From: Cladophialophora immunda | Taxonomy: Eukaryota; Ascomycota; Eurotiomycetes; Chaetothyriales; Herpotrichiellaceae | Assembly: GCF_000835495.1 (NCBI RefSeq) | Contig: NW_015622542.1 | Location: forward strand, 3,742,485 to 3,806,484 | DNA: 64,000 nucleotides | Reading direction: 5' to 3' | Part shown: in pieces, positions 35,664 to 46,225 of the stretch | How positions within the stretch are numbered: the stretch's first letter is position 1 | How the letters are laid out: each line of letters opens with the position of its first letter | Program-made: the position numbers and the translations under genes | The notes under the pieces: generated by a model | Seen by the model: the letters and a program-made list of their open reading frames with translations, nothing else | The model's database searches: none | What the model was told of the DNA's origin: nothing

Positions 35664-37531
35664 ATGGCAGCAACGGCAAGGCACACTCTGCTCCTGTGTG
35701 TCAACGACATCAGAGCCACTGGTCTCTCGAAACCAGCGACTAACGTCAGTAAAACGGCCTCCCGCAAACACCTGGCATTCCGCCAATCACGGTTCAGACC
35801 ATGGATTGTTTCGAGCCGGCAAGATGTTCGATACTTTACATCTTCTAGGACAAGGTGGCGTGAAGCAGCATCATCACCTTCAGCAGACAACGATGAACAG
35901 CCAGTTATTGATCGGACGAGGTCGAAGCTATTCAAGGATGCCGACGAGGCTGTAGCGGACATCAGATCCGGCTCGATGATCTTCAGTGCTGGGTTTGGAC
36001 TCTGCGGCACGGCCGAAACTATCATAACCGCTATGCACAAGCGCGGCGTTGAGTCGCTTAACAACCTCACGGCAGTGTCGAATAACGCCGGTGCAGCAGG
36101 CGCCGGCGGGCTCTCGCCCCTGACGCAGTCGGGCCAAGTCACCCGGTGTATCCTCTCGTATCTGGGGAATAACAAGAAGCTCGAACAGAAGTACCTGAAT
36201 GGCAACATCGCCATCGAATTGTGTCCACAGGGAACGCTGGCGGAGCGGATCCGTGCCGGCGGAAGTGGTATTCCTGCATTTTACACGCCAACTGGTGTCC
36301 GTGAGTAGTCCCTGGTTATAGACCCCGTTCCGTCGTCAAGCCTGTTGACAGCTTTCTAGACACATTCATTCAGACTGGCGAAATCCCAACCAGGTTAGGA
36401 CCTGCTGATCCGGAGACGAAGAAATCGAGCGTGCTGGAAGCGGGAAAGCCTCGAGAGACAAGGATCTTCAATGGCAGAACGTATGTCATGGAAACTGCGT
36501 TGACTGGCGATGTGGCCATCATCCGCGCCTGGAAGGTCGACGAGGCTGGAAACTGTCAATTCAGGTATGTCCCTGTTGCACACCACGGGCAATCCGGATA
36601 ACTAAGAGCTAATGTGGTGAGAAGATACACAACCAAAGCTTTCGGTCCCATCATGGCTAAGGCTGCCAGACTTACAATTGTCGAAGCCGAGAATATCGTG
36701 CCTACTGGCTCCTTGGACCCCAACGACATTCACCTCCCTGGCATCTACGTTGACCGCATCGTGCCCGCCACGGTGGATAAGAAACTCGAAATCAAAAAGA
36801 CTCGCTCTGCCAGCGACGAGGAAGGCTACTCCTCAGACTCTTCAATGTCCAGCAACAAGTCAAAAGCTCTTGCCCGGAGAGACCGCATCGCCCGCCGTGC
36901 CGCAAAGGAACTCAAGCACGGCATGTACGTTAACTTGGGGGTGGGGATGCCCACACTGGCACCGTCATTCCTACCGAGTGATGTCAAAGTCTGGATCCAA
37001 TCCGAGAACGGCATTTTGGGAATGGGACCTTACCCGACCGAGGACGAAGTCGACCCGGATATCATCAACGCAGGCAAAGAAACGGTCACGCTTGTCCCCG
37101 GTGCATCAACGTTCGACAGCTGCGAGAGCTTCGGCATGATCCGCGGCGGCCACGTCGACGTCTCCATCTTGGGTGCCTTACAGGTCTCCGCGGCCGGCGA
37201 CCTGGCCAACTACATGATCCCGGGCAAAGTGTTCAAGGGCATGGGCGGTGCCATGGACCTGGTCTCGAACCCGAACCAGACCAAGATCGTCGTCACCACC
37301 GACCACGTCGACAAGTACGGCAAATCCAAGATCGTGGAGAACTGCTCCTTGCCCCTGACCGGCGCCAGGGTCGTCAGCACTATCATCACCGACCTCTGCG
37401 TCTTCCAAGTCGACCGCGTCAAGGGCACCTTGACCCTCACGGAGCTGGCGCCCGGTGTGTCCGTGGAAGACATCAAGGCCAAGACGGATGCGAAGTTCGC
37501 GGTTGCGGATGAGGTCAAGTCGATGGAATGA
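35664..37531 (+). CDS. Succinyl-CoA:3-oxoacid (or 3-oxoadipate) CoA-transferase, mitochondrial
   Basis: Three exons (35664-36300, 36360-36564, 36625-37531) give 582 residues. The ATG at 35664 is the first in the frame. The first 75 residues are rich in Arg, Ser, Thr and Ala without acids, a likely matrix targeting peptide. The fused A and B subunits of the SCOT family follow. Subunit A contains SGSMIFSAGFGLCG and NNAGAAGAGG; subunit B contains MYVNLGVGMPTL and the QSENG motif with the catalytic glutamate at about residue 408. A Ser/Asp/Lys-rich linker of some 45 residues joins the halves. The enzyme moves CoA from succinyl-CoA to acetoacetate or, in the fungal aromatic pathway, to 3-oxoadipate. 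Sequence alone does not settle which. Divergent pairing with a dicarboxylate carrier fits a mitochondrial acid-activating step. Confidence 0.92.
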
Positions 37532-37992
37532 TTTCGTTTTCTCCTTGGCTGCGCTGTGTGTGCACCTCCGTCCTCGTCGTGTTGCCGGCGAAGGATTCGA
37601 TAAAATGTACGCTATGAATATGCATTATTGGGTGTTTGTGTCATAGAAGAGTTTGGGGCATGAAAAGACTCGTCTGTGTAATGAAATGGTTACCCAAAGT
37701 CCCTTGTACTTTCGTTTTCGATCGTCGTGCAAAGAATCGAGGCGATTGTCGTTTTCGAGTAGGGAAATCCTTGGACATATAATTCTATTGCGGAGCCTTT
37801 GTATCTGATCATCGAACTATCTCTAGCCCTTGACGTGCAGACATTTTCATACCCCTTTCGCCGCTTTGCGTGCTCGCACTAAATGCATTGTTTCCGGCTG
37901 CTGATGAACTTTTAATTGAGGACGCTCTCTCTGACATGGTTATGGAATTTGCGGATCTATATATTCGAAACCATCACGACTGTAGATAACGT
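37532..37992. other. Intergenic region between convergent genes
   Basis: This 461-base stretch contains the 3' flanks of the CoA-transferase and AhpD-like genes. It is T-rich and holds no gene-like frame. Confidence 0.55.
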
Positions 37993-38850
37993 TTACAACT
38001 TGGGCTTGAGTTTCTCCTCGCCGCCCATCCCCGGCGCGAACGTGGTGCCTCTCCCTTGGCTCAGCGCGCGGACGATCTCGTCGATGCAGTGGAGGATCCA
38101 TTGGTTGCCCTCGTCCGTGGCCAGCCACTCGCCCCCCTCAATGTCCCTCTCGGCGGTGCCGTCCTGGTACGCCTTGCGCAGCCCGAAGACGTGGCTGACC
38201 ACCTGGGGCCCGACGCCCGTCTGGGCGCGCAGGCACGCGATGGCGGCCAGGGAGGTCAAGACCCTCCCGACCTGGAGGGGCGCGTCGGAGGGCGGGTTCG
38301 CGAGCAGGTTCGAATAGTGGCCCGACAGGATGTGGACGGGCAGGTTCGGGTGGGACTGGGCCAGCCGGCCGAGCAGCTTCTCCTCGAACGGGAAGTACAC
38401 CGAGTCCCACAGCCGGCGGCCGCGGGCCATGGACTCGTCGATGTTCTGCGCGGTCAGCTGCCGCGACGCCGGCGCCGGGATCCGGTCGAACACGTCCCGC
38501 GGCATGCCCTCGCGGAACGCGCCCAGGCAGTTGATCGAGCGCGGGATGCCGTTGAAGGAGATGCACTTGAGCCCGACCTCGCGCATGAGCCCGGCCGTGT
38601 CCGTGGGCGAGGGGGCCGACGGCAGCGTCTGCGTGAGGTGGAACAGTTCGACCATGGACGACGGCGAGTTCATCGTCATCGTCGCCGCGGTGGAGAAGGT
38701 CACCCAGGCCGGGATGCCGACGCCCCTATCCCGGGCGCTGGCCGCGATCTGGGAGTACGTCGAGCGGATCGACGGCGGCGCCTTGAGGGTGCCTGGGAGG
38801 GCATGGGCGGCGTTGATGAGCTGCTTTAACGGCTCCGAGAGTTTCGACAT
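37993..38850 (-). CDS. AhpD-like / carboxymuconolactone decarboxylase-fold protein
   Basis: One exon of 285 residues starting at the only ATG near the 5' end. The sequence follows a fungal family usually called AhpD-like, with PAWVTFSTAATMTMNSP, REVGLKCISFNGIPRSINCLGAF and LRAQTGVGPQVVSHVFGLRKA. The all-helical AhpD fold is shared by alkyl-hydroperoxide partners and by carboxymuconolactone decarboxylases. The CxxC redox pair of true AhpD is absent: cysteines are present but none are spaced that way, so a peroxidatic role is unlikely. The coding region is notably G/C-rich compared with its neighbours. It neighbours a CoA-transferase and an anion permease, which suggests but does not prove a catabolic role. 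No reaction can be assigned. Confidence 0.75.
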   Translation of the reverse strand: MSKLSEPLKQLINAAHALPGTLKAPPSIRSTYSQIAASARDRGVGIPAWVTFSTAATMTMNSPSSMVELFHLTQTLPSAPSPTDTAGLMREVGLKCISFNGIPRSINCLGAFREGMPRDVFDRIPAPASRQLTAQNIDESMARGRRLWDSVYFPFEEKLLGRLAQSHPNLPVHILSGHYSNLLANPPSDAPLQVGRVLTSLAAIACLRAQTGVGPQVVSHVFGLRKAYQDGTAERDIEGGEWLATDEGNQWILHCIDEIVRALSQGRGTTFAPGMGGEEKLKPKL

Positions 38851-40000
38851 GTTGTCTGGCGCTGACGGGCTTCTCTTTGTCCTGGTCGGGGCACCCTGGG
38901 CTGGAGATTGTAAGTGTCAACTGGGCACAGAAGAGACAGATCCATTGTAGAGACGGGGGGGAAATAAGGGGGCAGGACAGAGAATGGCGTCCTTACAGTT
39001 TTGATGCCGTCGTCTCGTTTGCCACCGAGCTCCCTCTGGCTTACCAGTGCCGTTATCACTCATGTAACGTGACGCGAACGAGTTGCTGATTGGTTGGAGT
39101 CGCGCATGCAAGGCTCGGTCTAGGTCATATAGAGGCCAACGCGGGTCGGCGATATTTGATGGCTCCAATACAACCCCCTTTTGAGGAAACGATATTTGTT
39201 GAGCTTATACAGCAGCAAGAGCGGCTTTCCACGAAACACGACACACGAGGTGGTTGATGTTGAGCAGGAGATTTATCGGCAAAAAGAAGCACCGAGCCGA
39301 GTTCCGACGCCGCGATATTGGCCCGAAGAGGAAGGAGGGGGCTTGGCATCTCGACCTCGGCCAAAGACTCCGGCCCATCTCCGCCACCGCAGCCTGCGCA
39401 TCGGCCATTCTTCTACCTCCTCAGTGCTCTTCGCTCCCCAAGCGACCCTCCGCATGACAGATCCTGCCTGATCCAACGTCGCTGTCTTTCGCCGTGTCGT
39501 CCCCTGGTTCCGTGCGGCCATTGACCGGCATCCGCCCTCCTCCCTTGCGCGACGACCCCCCCGTTCATTGGCCCTCGCCCACCAGAGTGTAACGTTCTGC
39601 AGTGCTTGTCCGCCGCTTGGTGTCGCGCGACCGCCCGCCAGAGCGCCCAACAATACTGTTGCTGATCACTAATTTGGGTGGCAGAACGTCCCATCATGCA
39701 ATCATCGGGGCGGGAGAGTGTCCATCAATGGGACTTCAGCCCACGGGGTAGGAAGAAACAGCCAGGGGACCCCAGCATTTGACTTGTTGATATAAAAATG
39801 GCACACAACCCTGGGAGTCGCACCTCGTCGTGTCCCTTTGTCTCGGTCCTCTTTGAGCAGGAAACATATTCAAGCCTGGAACATATAACTTGACTTGTCC
39901 AGTGATCGATTCCACACCGTCGGAGGCTCCTCCCTTCACGCAGCTGGACGCATTCTCCCACACCCAGGTACTAGTCAAAGCCCAACAGGCCACCCCTGAT
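38851..40000. promoter_or_regulatory. Divergent promoter region, AhpD-like gene and anion permease
   Basis: It separates the AhpD-like gene (minus) from the MFS gene (plus). A TATA-like tatataac occurs around 39884 and ttgatataaaaatgg at about 39786, about 200 bases before the permease ATG. No supported gene lies here. The permease frame stays open upstream of its first ATG to 39890 but without a start codon. Confidence 0.45.
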
Positions 40001-41855
40001 ATGGCCGAAGAGAAGGTCGCAAGAGACCCCGTGGTCGAGAAGCCGGAAGAAACTCAGAACGAGTTCGAGACATCTAGCCAAGTGCTTCCCGGCGACAAGA
40101 CGGGCTCAGCAACGGCATTGGGTGATGACGCTCAGACCAAGGCGTTGACGCGGAAGCTTCTTTGGAAGCTTGATACAAGGTATGTATAACTTCCGTCTCG
40201 GGCGGGAGATTTTGGGCTCAACACATCGCCCCATGCAGAATTCTTCCCGTTCTCGCCTTACTTTTCCTCTGCTCCTTCCTCGACCGCACCAACGTCGGAA
40301 ATGCAAAGATTCTGGGTCTCGAAAAGGATGCAGGCCTGAGCAACAGTCAATACGCAAATGGTCTTGCTATCTTCTTCGCCTTTTACATCGCTGCCGAATT
40401 GCCCAGTAATCTAGTTCTCAAGAAGTTTAGCCCGCGGCTCTGGCTGGCCTTTCTCACCGCTGCGTGGGGTATCATTGGGATGTGTCTGGGTTTTATTCGC
40501 AATTATGGTGGATTCCTGGCTGTCCGAGCGTTTCTGGGTCTCGCCGAAGGAGGATTATTGCCAGGTATGGGCTCAGCCTTTGAGATTTTGCGGAACGACG
40601 AAAGTCAAAAGTGTGCAGAGGTGATTCTAATCTCGTTTGCAGGCATGGTGCTTTACCTATCAGGGATGTATACCAGAGGCGAGCTGGCCCTGCGCATAGG
40701 ACTGTTCTACACGAGCGCATCTCTTGCCGGAGCCTTTGGTGGTCTTTTGGCACGTGGTCTTTCAGCCATCGGTCCTACCGGCAGCGTCGTGGATGCTGGG
40801 TGAGTGGCTTCTTCTCAAGCCTCTCCGAAGGGTATGTGATGCTAACACTAGTTTCGACAGGTGGCGATGGATCATGATTATCGAAGGTCTTTTGACCTTT
40901 GCTGCTGGAGTGGCTTCATACTTCCTCCTGCCCAACAGCGTGTCAACAGCCTGGTTCCTGAAGCCTGAGGAGCGCGAGCTCGGTAAGAGGAGGCTACGGA
41001 ACGATACCTCCGCGCACTTGCCCGACGGCCAGCATTCTGAAGGAGTGGAGAAGTTCCGATGGTCAGAAGTCCAGCGAGGAGTGCTCAATGTCCAACTATG
41101 GCTGACTGCGACGGCGTATTTCTCAATCCTTTCTGGCCTGTACTCATTTGGTTTGTTCCTGCCCACCATCATCAAAGGCCTGGGATACACGGCGAACGAA
41201 GCTCAGCTGTGGTCCGTCATCCCTTATGCTGTTGCGGCTGTCATCACCGTGGTTGTGGCCTTCGCTTCGGATCGACTGAAACTTCGAGGTATTGCGATGC
41301 TTGTCAGCTTGCCGCTGGCTATTATCGGATACGCAGTCATAGCCAATGTCAGCGAGCACGACAACCACACAAAGTACGGCATGACATTCTTGATGGCCAC
41401 AGGATTATATGCAAGTGTTCCACCTGTTCTGGTGTGGAACTCGAACAATTCTGCCGGACACTACAAGCGTGCCACGACAAGCGGTCTTCAGCTGGCGATA
41501 GCCAACGCGGGCGGATTCGTCAGTGGTGAGTACTCAACTTTGCCCATCATCTGACAGGATGTCTGTTGCTAATGTTTATCAATAGCTTTCATTTATCCCT
41601 CCACCGAAGCTCCTCAGTACCACAAATCGCACACCATCATTTTGGGACTGCTGGTCTATGCATGGTTTGCGTAAGTCTTTTCAAGAGGCTGTCTTAATTC
41701 GGGTCAAATTAGTTTCCTTTCTGACAACCAGACACAGGATATTGTGCAACGTGCTATATTGCGCGAAGATTAATCGCGACAAGGCCAATGGCAAGTACGA
41801 CAAGTATATCGGATACGGCGACGACCGGGATCCGGAATTCAGGATGGTGTTGTAA
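40001..41855 (+). CDS. MFS anion permease, Dal5/Tna1-like
   Basis: Six exons (40001-40179, 40239-40564, 40643-40799, 40861-41525, 41586-41670, 41738-41855) give 509 residues. Introns are 59-78 bases with GT/AG ends. The start is the first in-frame ATG. Family motifs are LDRTNVGNAKILGLE after helix 1, GLAEGGLLPGMVLYLSG, YTRGELALRIGLFY, EGLLTFAAGVASYFLLP, and NAGGFVS followed by YPSTEAPQY. These define the anion:cation symporter group that imports nicotinate, allantoate, pantothenate and other carboxylates across the plasma membrane. The substrate is not readable. The second intron (40565-40642) is 78 bases, a multiple of three, without a stop, so retention would insert 26 residues after helix 4 (LPG/MVLYL). 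Neighbouring CoA-transferase and carrier genes make a carboxylate substrate attractive. Confidence 0.9.
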
Positions 41856-42287
41856 TGTTCTAGAGAATGACTTGATGTGTCGATGAGCCCAGATCAGCGA
41901 AGGATTGTTCGATGTCAAGGTTGTGTGGCTGAAAGCCGGTCAATGCACGTTCTTCTTTGCGGGGTGCAAAGTACGGAAGAAGCCCTCTGACCCCCAGACG
42001 CGGGGTAGGGATGATTGAATCAACTGTACGGAGTATAGACCAGACTGCTCTCAACGTTGGCTCTTGAACAACGATAGATAGCAAAGTCGTAATCGACCAA
42101 ATTGGCTGTCTTTCTTTGATCGTTTGCCCCAGTCACGACATACGACACCGCATACGTACCCGCAACGGTGAGGGTGACAGCAGCTTCTCCCTATCACCTC
42201 GCTCACCGACGCAGGATCATCCATCTTTCAGTTCAATCCAAACTCATTCATATCTTGCAAGTCACTTCTATCGTCTGTCTCACTAAG
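41856..42287. other. Intergenic region, promoter of the cupin gene
   Basis: This 432-base stretch contains the 3' end of the permease transcript and the upstream region of the cupin gene. The cupin frame is open from 42168 but has no ATG before 42288. Confidence 0.5.
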
Positions 42288-42875
42288 ATGTCCTCCTCTC
42301 GTCCACCCAACCCTACCCAAATCCCAAACAATCTGCCTGGCCTCACCACTCACATCACGGGCCATGATGGCACCACTGGCAAAGCCATTGTGAAGGACAG
42401 CAGACCTGGCAATTGGACCGTCTTTGACGACAAGCTTATGGCCTTCAATGTGATCTACACCTCGGAATTCCCAGCAGACCTCAACGACGACCGTGATCTC
42501 AAGACCCACGACGAAGTCCTTTCCAGCGGAAAGCTCGGTCTCGTCAGATCCAACGGCACGGTTTGCCGCGTGGTCGACTTTGCCCCGGGATACGAGTGTA
42601 TCATGCACAGAACCCAAAGTCTAGACTACGGCATTGTCCTTGAGGGGACGATCGAGATGGTGCTGGACAGCGGCGAGAGGAAGTTGATGCAGAGGGGCGA
42701 CGTGGCGGTGCAGCGAGCCACCATGCACGCGTGGAAGAACACAAGCGAGACGGAATGGGGGAGGATGATCTTCGTGTTGCAGGACTGTAAGAGCTTGGAG
42801 ATTGGAGGCAAGGCAATGAAGGAGGACTTGGGCAAGGGAGTCGAAGGGTTGCCGCCGAGTGGGAACGACTCCTAG
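42288..42875 (+). CDS. Small single-domain cupin protein
   Basis: One exon of 195 residues from the first ATG. The C-terminal half carries a cupin barrel. Motif 1 is GYECIMHRTQSLDYGIVLEG and motif 2 is GDVAVQRATMHAWKN. Motif 1 keeps one His and the Glu region but lacks the usual HxH pair, and motif 2 keeps its His and Asn. This is the pattern of a large fungal cupin family often found next to catabolic or secondary-metabolite genes, whose function is mostly unknown. It is probably cytosolic: there is no signal peptide or targeting sequence. Metal binding through fewer ligands is possible. Neighbours are an anion permease upstream and a DUF3405 gene downstream. Confidence 0.8.
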   Translation: MSSSRPPNPTQIPNNLPGLTTHITGHDGTTGKAIVKDSRPGNWTVFDDKLMAFNVIYTSEFPADLNDDRDLKTHDEVLSSGKLGLVRSNGTVCRVVDFAPGYECIMHRTQSLDYGIVLEGTIEMVLDSGERKLMQRGDVAVQRATMHAWKNTSETEWGRMIFVLQDCKSLEIGGKAMKEDLGKGVEGLPPSGNDS

Positions 42876-43699
42876 GTAGACCAACTACCTAGCTACCTAT
42901 CTGACTGATGGGCTAGGATCGAGAGGAGGGCAAGACACCAGCACCCAAGACAAGTCACTCTGTCGACAACGAGACAATGAACTCAGATGTCATGTAATAG
43001 CCTCTGCAGTGTTTTCCAAAGCGGAACGACCCCTGTGAACAGGACGGGCCCTTGCCCTTCTCCATGCAATGCTATGTACTCCGTATACCCTCTGCCGGTG
43101 AGCTACATCCCCTGGCCGGTACTCTCTGCGGTGGGCATAGGTCCTGGATGGCCCCCTTTTCTTGCTCGTCCACTCCGCACTAAGAGACCCTTCCTCCCGC
43201 TCTGGAGTTGTTTTATTATGTGCCGCTTTCCCGAATTTGGGGCGACGTTGTGGGCCTCGTGTTGATGGGCGATTAAAACCGGGACAACGATAAGGGCCTT
43301 TTGCCCAACCCAACCCTGGGCACGACCGGCCGGTCCAAGTTCAACCCTCTACAAACCACAAGACTCTTTTCATTGTTTGTGTGTATATACATACTACTAA
43401 TTCTGTTTGACCTACGTCCTCTTTGCATACCCGTGTATTTTATTGACGAGCCCAGACAATACCCTGGGGGCGCACCTGGAAACGTCCAAAACGCGACACT
43501 TGTACGATTAGACCTCACGCCGAGACTCACTTTGCACCCTCCAAACCAATCTTGAACCTTTCTGCCGCGCGCCCACGACAAGGTTGGCACCTCTACGCTC
43601 CCTTTTCTAGAGGGGTTTCTGCCGGTCTTGTGACAGATCTGTCCCAGACAACGATGCGCCGAGGCTGCGGCCCTCAGGAACAAGTTCGCGACGACAACA
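42876..43699. other. Intergenic region, promoter of the DUF3405 gene
   Basis: About 820 bases without a supported gene. Tandem ctacctagctacctatct directly follows the cupin stop. Pyrimidine-rich sequence precedes the DUF3405 start. Confidence 0.5.
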
Positions 43700-46225
43700 A
43701 TGGGATGGCCACGGAGTTCATCATTGGGCATAGACAACGCAACCTCCATGGCACGGATACGGAGCCGAGGAGAATCAGATCTCGAGAAGGAAGGATTTCT
43801 CAACCGTCACCCACACAGCAGCGAAGACGATAGCAACGACACCTTCGAGGACGAAGAAGGAAACCCCTCGGTCGCGTCGTCGCGGGCCACCTCTGCCTCC
43901 TACAGGCCCATGCTCATCAACAAAGCCTACAGTTCCAATCGATCCTCCTCCCCGTCCTACCTCGGCAGGATGCCTCGATCAATTATGCGTTATCTCTGCC
44001 TGGGCGTCGCCCTCACCCTGCTCATCTTCATCTTCTCGCTGGTGCGAATGAGTTACGTCGCTGAACAGGAGGTGCAGGAAGCTATTGAACAAGAAAAGAT
44101 GAAGCCTAAACCCCCGCCCTGGGAAGATTTCCCGTTCCTGCAAAGATATTACGGCGGCATACGATCATTGGTCCCGGTCGGGAGTAACGTGCCCGAATAC
44201 CCCAGAAAGGAGGACGAGGTGGAATGGGAGAAATTGAACATCACTGAAGAGGTGGTCGAGAACTTGGCGCCAGAGGACCCTTCCACCGGAAAGGAAAGGA
44301 GAAAGAGAGCCATCCAATCCAGCAAGAGATTCGAACCATATCCCAACTACACTTCGCCTGAATACATTGCCAAATACGGTGAAAAGGTGGATTGTTACCT
44401 GGATGCCGAGAATACCATCGAGATCCCACGGGTACGGATGTATGAGGGCGTCCCACGGGGGTTTCCGGATATGGTCATGGGTTCTGCGAAAATTCTGGGA
44501 CTTCGGGACGACATCTGCTATGATCGCTTTGGTCGCTTGGGACCGTACGGCCTTGGATACAGCATCAACCGAGGTGGAAGCGGTGCTCAGCAGGAAGGCG
44601 AAAGAGAAGGGGCTGACCTAGTGTGGCAGGAAGCGCCCGAGGTGGATTGGAGGAATGTTCACTGGGCCGACGCTCAGCAACGATGTGTTTTGGCAAACAA
44701 TCACCGTTTCAAGGAACTACCCGAAAAGCCACGGATCGACACCTTTCGAGTAATGCCGGTCGGCACCGTCTACAACAAGAGAGATGAGGTTGTGGAGGTC
44801 GAGGCCATGCCGACAAAGGCACCGGAGGCGCCGAAGAAACCCAAAACCGGGTCAGAAAGACTTCCTCGGACAGCGGTTGTGATCCGCACCTGGTGGGATT
44901 ACCCGTACACGCCAGAAGACAAGATCTACCTTCGGTCTTTGATTTCAGAGCTGACCATGTTGAGCGGCGGAGAGTATGTTGTGCATTTCCTGGTCCAGGT
45001 CAAGTCCAACGACGTGCCCATATTCTCGGACGACGAGACCTACGAGCGTGTTCTGCGAGACTCATTGCCCGAAGAATTCCGTGGCATGGGCACCCTCTGG
45101 ACGGAGAAGCAAATGGAGCTCATGTATGGTGGCCTGGAAGAGACAAACATGCGCGGCTTGCCCGTTCACGGGGTGTATCGCAGCACTTTCATGCCCATGC
45201 AGTACTTTGCCTATCAACATCCCGAGTACGACTTCTTCTGGAACTGGGAGATGGACATTCGAACCACGCACCACTGGTATCATTTCTTCGACAGTATCAC
45301 GAAATGGGCCAGACAACAACCCCGCAAACTGCTTTGGGAGAGAAACAGCCGGTTCTATGTTCCATCCGAACACGGCGAATGGGAAGACTTTAGCCAAATG
45401 GTTCGCATCCAAACGGAACATGGCACAAATAGCATCGCCAATCTGTGGAGCAGCCTGAACCGCGCAAACAAGGATCCTAATGACCCGAGCTCCAAGATTA
45501 CTCCAGTCGGAGCGATGAAACAGCAAGGCGACAGGCCAGTCTGGGGTCCTGAACGACCGTTTGATGACGATGTCGCAATGGATACCGACCCAGCTCCACC
45601 CACATCCTTTGAAAAAGATAAATACACGTGGGGCGTGGGCGAAGATGCAGACCTGATCGTGTTTAACCCGCTGTTCGACCCCGACGGCACGACGTGGCTG
45701 CTTACGGACGATACCACGGGTTACAACATCACGCGTGGCCGCCCTCCGCGCCGTACGGCCATAATTACTGCATCCCGCCTCTCTCGGAAGCTCCTGGTGA
45801 CGATGCACAAGGAAACGGCGCTGAAGAAACACAGCATGTTCTCCGAAATGTGGCCTGCCTCCTGTGCCCTGCACCACGGCCTCAAAGCCGTCTACGTGCC
45901 TCATCCAGAATATATCGACCGCAAATGGCCGACCAACTACCTCGCCTCCGTCTTCAACGGGGGCCGCAACGGCGCCACGGGCGGCGCCCGCACCTCTGTC
46001 TTCGGCGAGCGCGAACACAACTTCCGAGGCACGACGTGGTATTACAATGCCGGGTTTCCCGAGGTGCTCTGGCACCGCTGGCTGGGGATGCGGTTCAACA
46101 ACGACGGCGGCGAGCAGCACGAGGTCGCCGGGGAGGGCCGGATGTGTCTGCCGGGCATGCTGCTGCATCCGATCAAGCGGGTCGAGCTGGTCCAGGAAGG
46201 GAGGAGGGCCGATCAAACGGGATAG
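43700..46225 (+). CDS. DUF3405 type II membrane protein, putative Golgi glycosyltransferase
   Basis: One exon of 841 residues. A second ATG at codon 17 could also be the start. The N-terminal 92 residues are acidic, Ser-rich and cytosolic. One membrane segment (YLCLGVALTLLIFIFSLV) follows near residues 97-115, and the rest is lumenal. The core from about residue 230 shows the DUF3405 family, with EIPRVRMYEGVPRGFPD, TAVVIRTWWDYPYTPEDKIYLRSLISEL as spaced blocks, FFWNWEMDIRTTHHWYHFF, GEDADLIVFNPLFDPDGT and SRLSRKLLVTMHKE. The family is widespread in filamentous fungi and uncharacterised. The type II topology and the Asp-rich FFWNWEMD segment suggest a glycosyltransferase-like enzyme, which is inference. 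The length is normal for the family. Confidence 0.85.
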   Translation: MGWPRSSSLGIDNATSMARIRSRGESDLEKEGFLNRHPHSSEDDSNDTFEDEEGNPSVASSRATSASYRPMLINKAYSSNRSSSPSYLGRMPRSIMRYLCLGVALTLLIFIFSLVRMSYVAEQEVQEAIEQEKMKPKPPPWEDFPFLQRYYGGIRSLVPVGSNVPEYPRKEDEVEWEKLNITEEVVENLAPEDPSTGKERRKRAIQSSKRFEPYPNYTSPEYIAKYGEKVDCYLDAENTIEIPRVRMYEGVPRGFPDMVMGSAKILGLRDDICYDRFGRLGPYGLGYSINRGGSGAQQEGEREGADLVWQEAPEVDWRNVHWADAQQRCVLANNHRFKELPEKPRIDTFRVMPVGTVYNKRDEVVEVEAMPTKAPEAPKKPKTGSERLPRTAVVIRTWWDYPYTPEDKIYLRSLISELTMLSGGEYVVHFLVQVKSNDVPIFSDDETYERVLRDSLPEEFRGMGTLWTEKQMELMYGGLEETNMRGLPVHGVYRSTFMPMQYFAYQHPEYDFFWNWEMDIRTTHHWYHFFDSITKWARQQPRKLLWERNSRFYVPSEHGEWEDFSQMVRIQTEHGTNSIANLWSSLNRANKDPNDPSSKITPVGAMKQQGDRPVWGPERPFDDDVAMDTDPAPPTSFEKDKYTWGVGEDADLIVFNPLFDPDGTTWLLTDDTTGYNITRGRPPRRTAIITASRLSRKLLVTMHKETALKKHSMFSEMWPASCALHHGLKAVYVPHPEYIDRKWPTNYLASVFNGGRNGATGGARTSVFGEREHNFRGTTWYYNAGFPEVLWHRWLGMRFNNDGGEQHEVAGEGRMCLPGMLLHPIKRVELVQEGRRADQTG

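Noticed and set aside
38056..38829. A 257-codon plus-strand frame opposite the AhpD-like gene
   Set aside because: Arg/Asp/Val-rich antisense shadow of a very G/C-rich coding exon.
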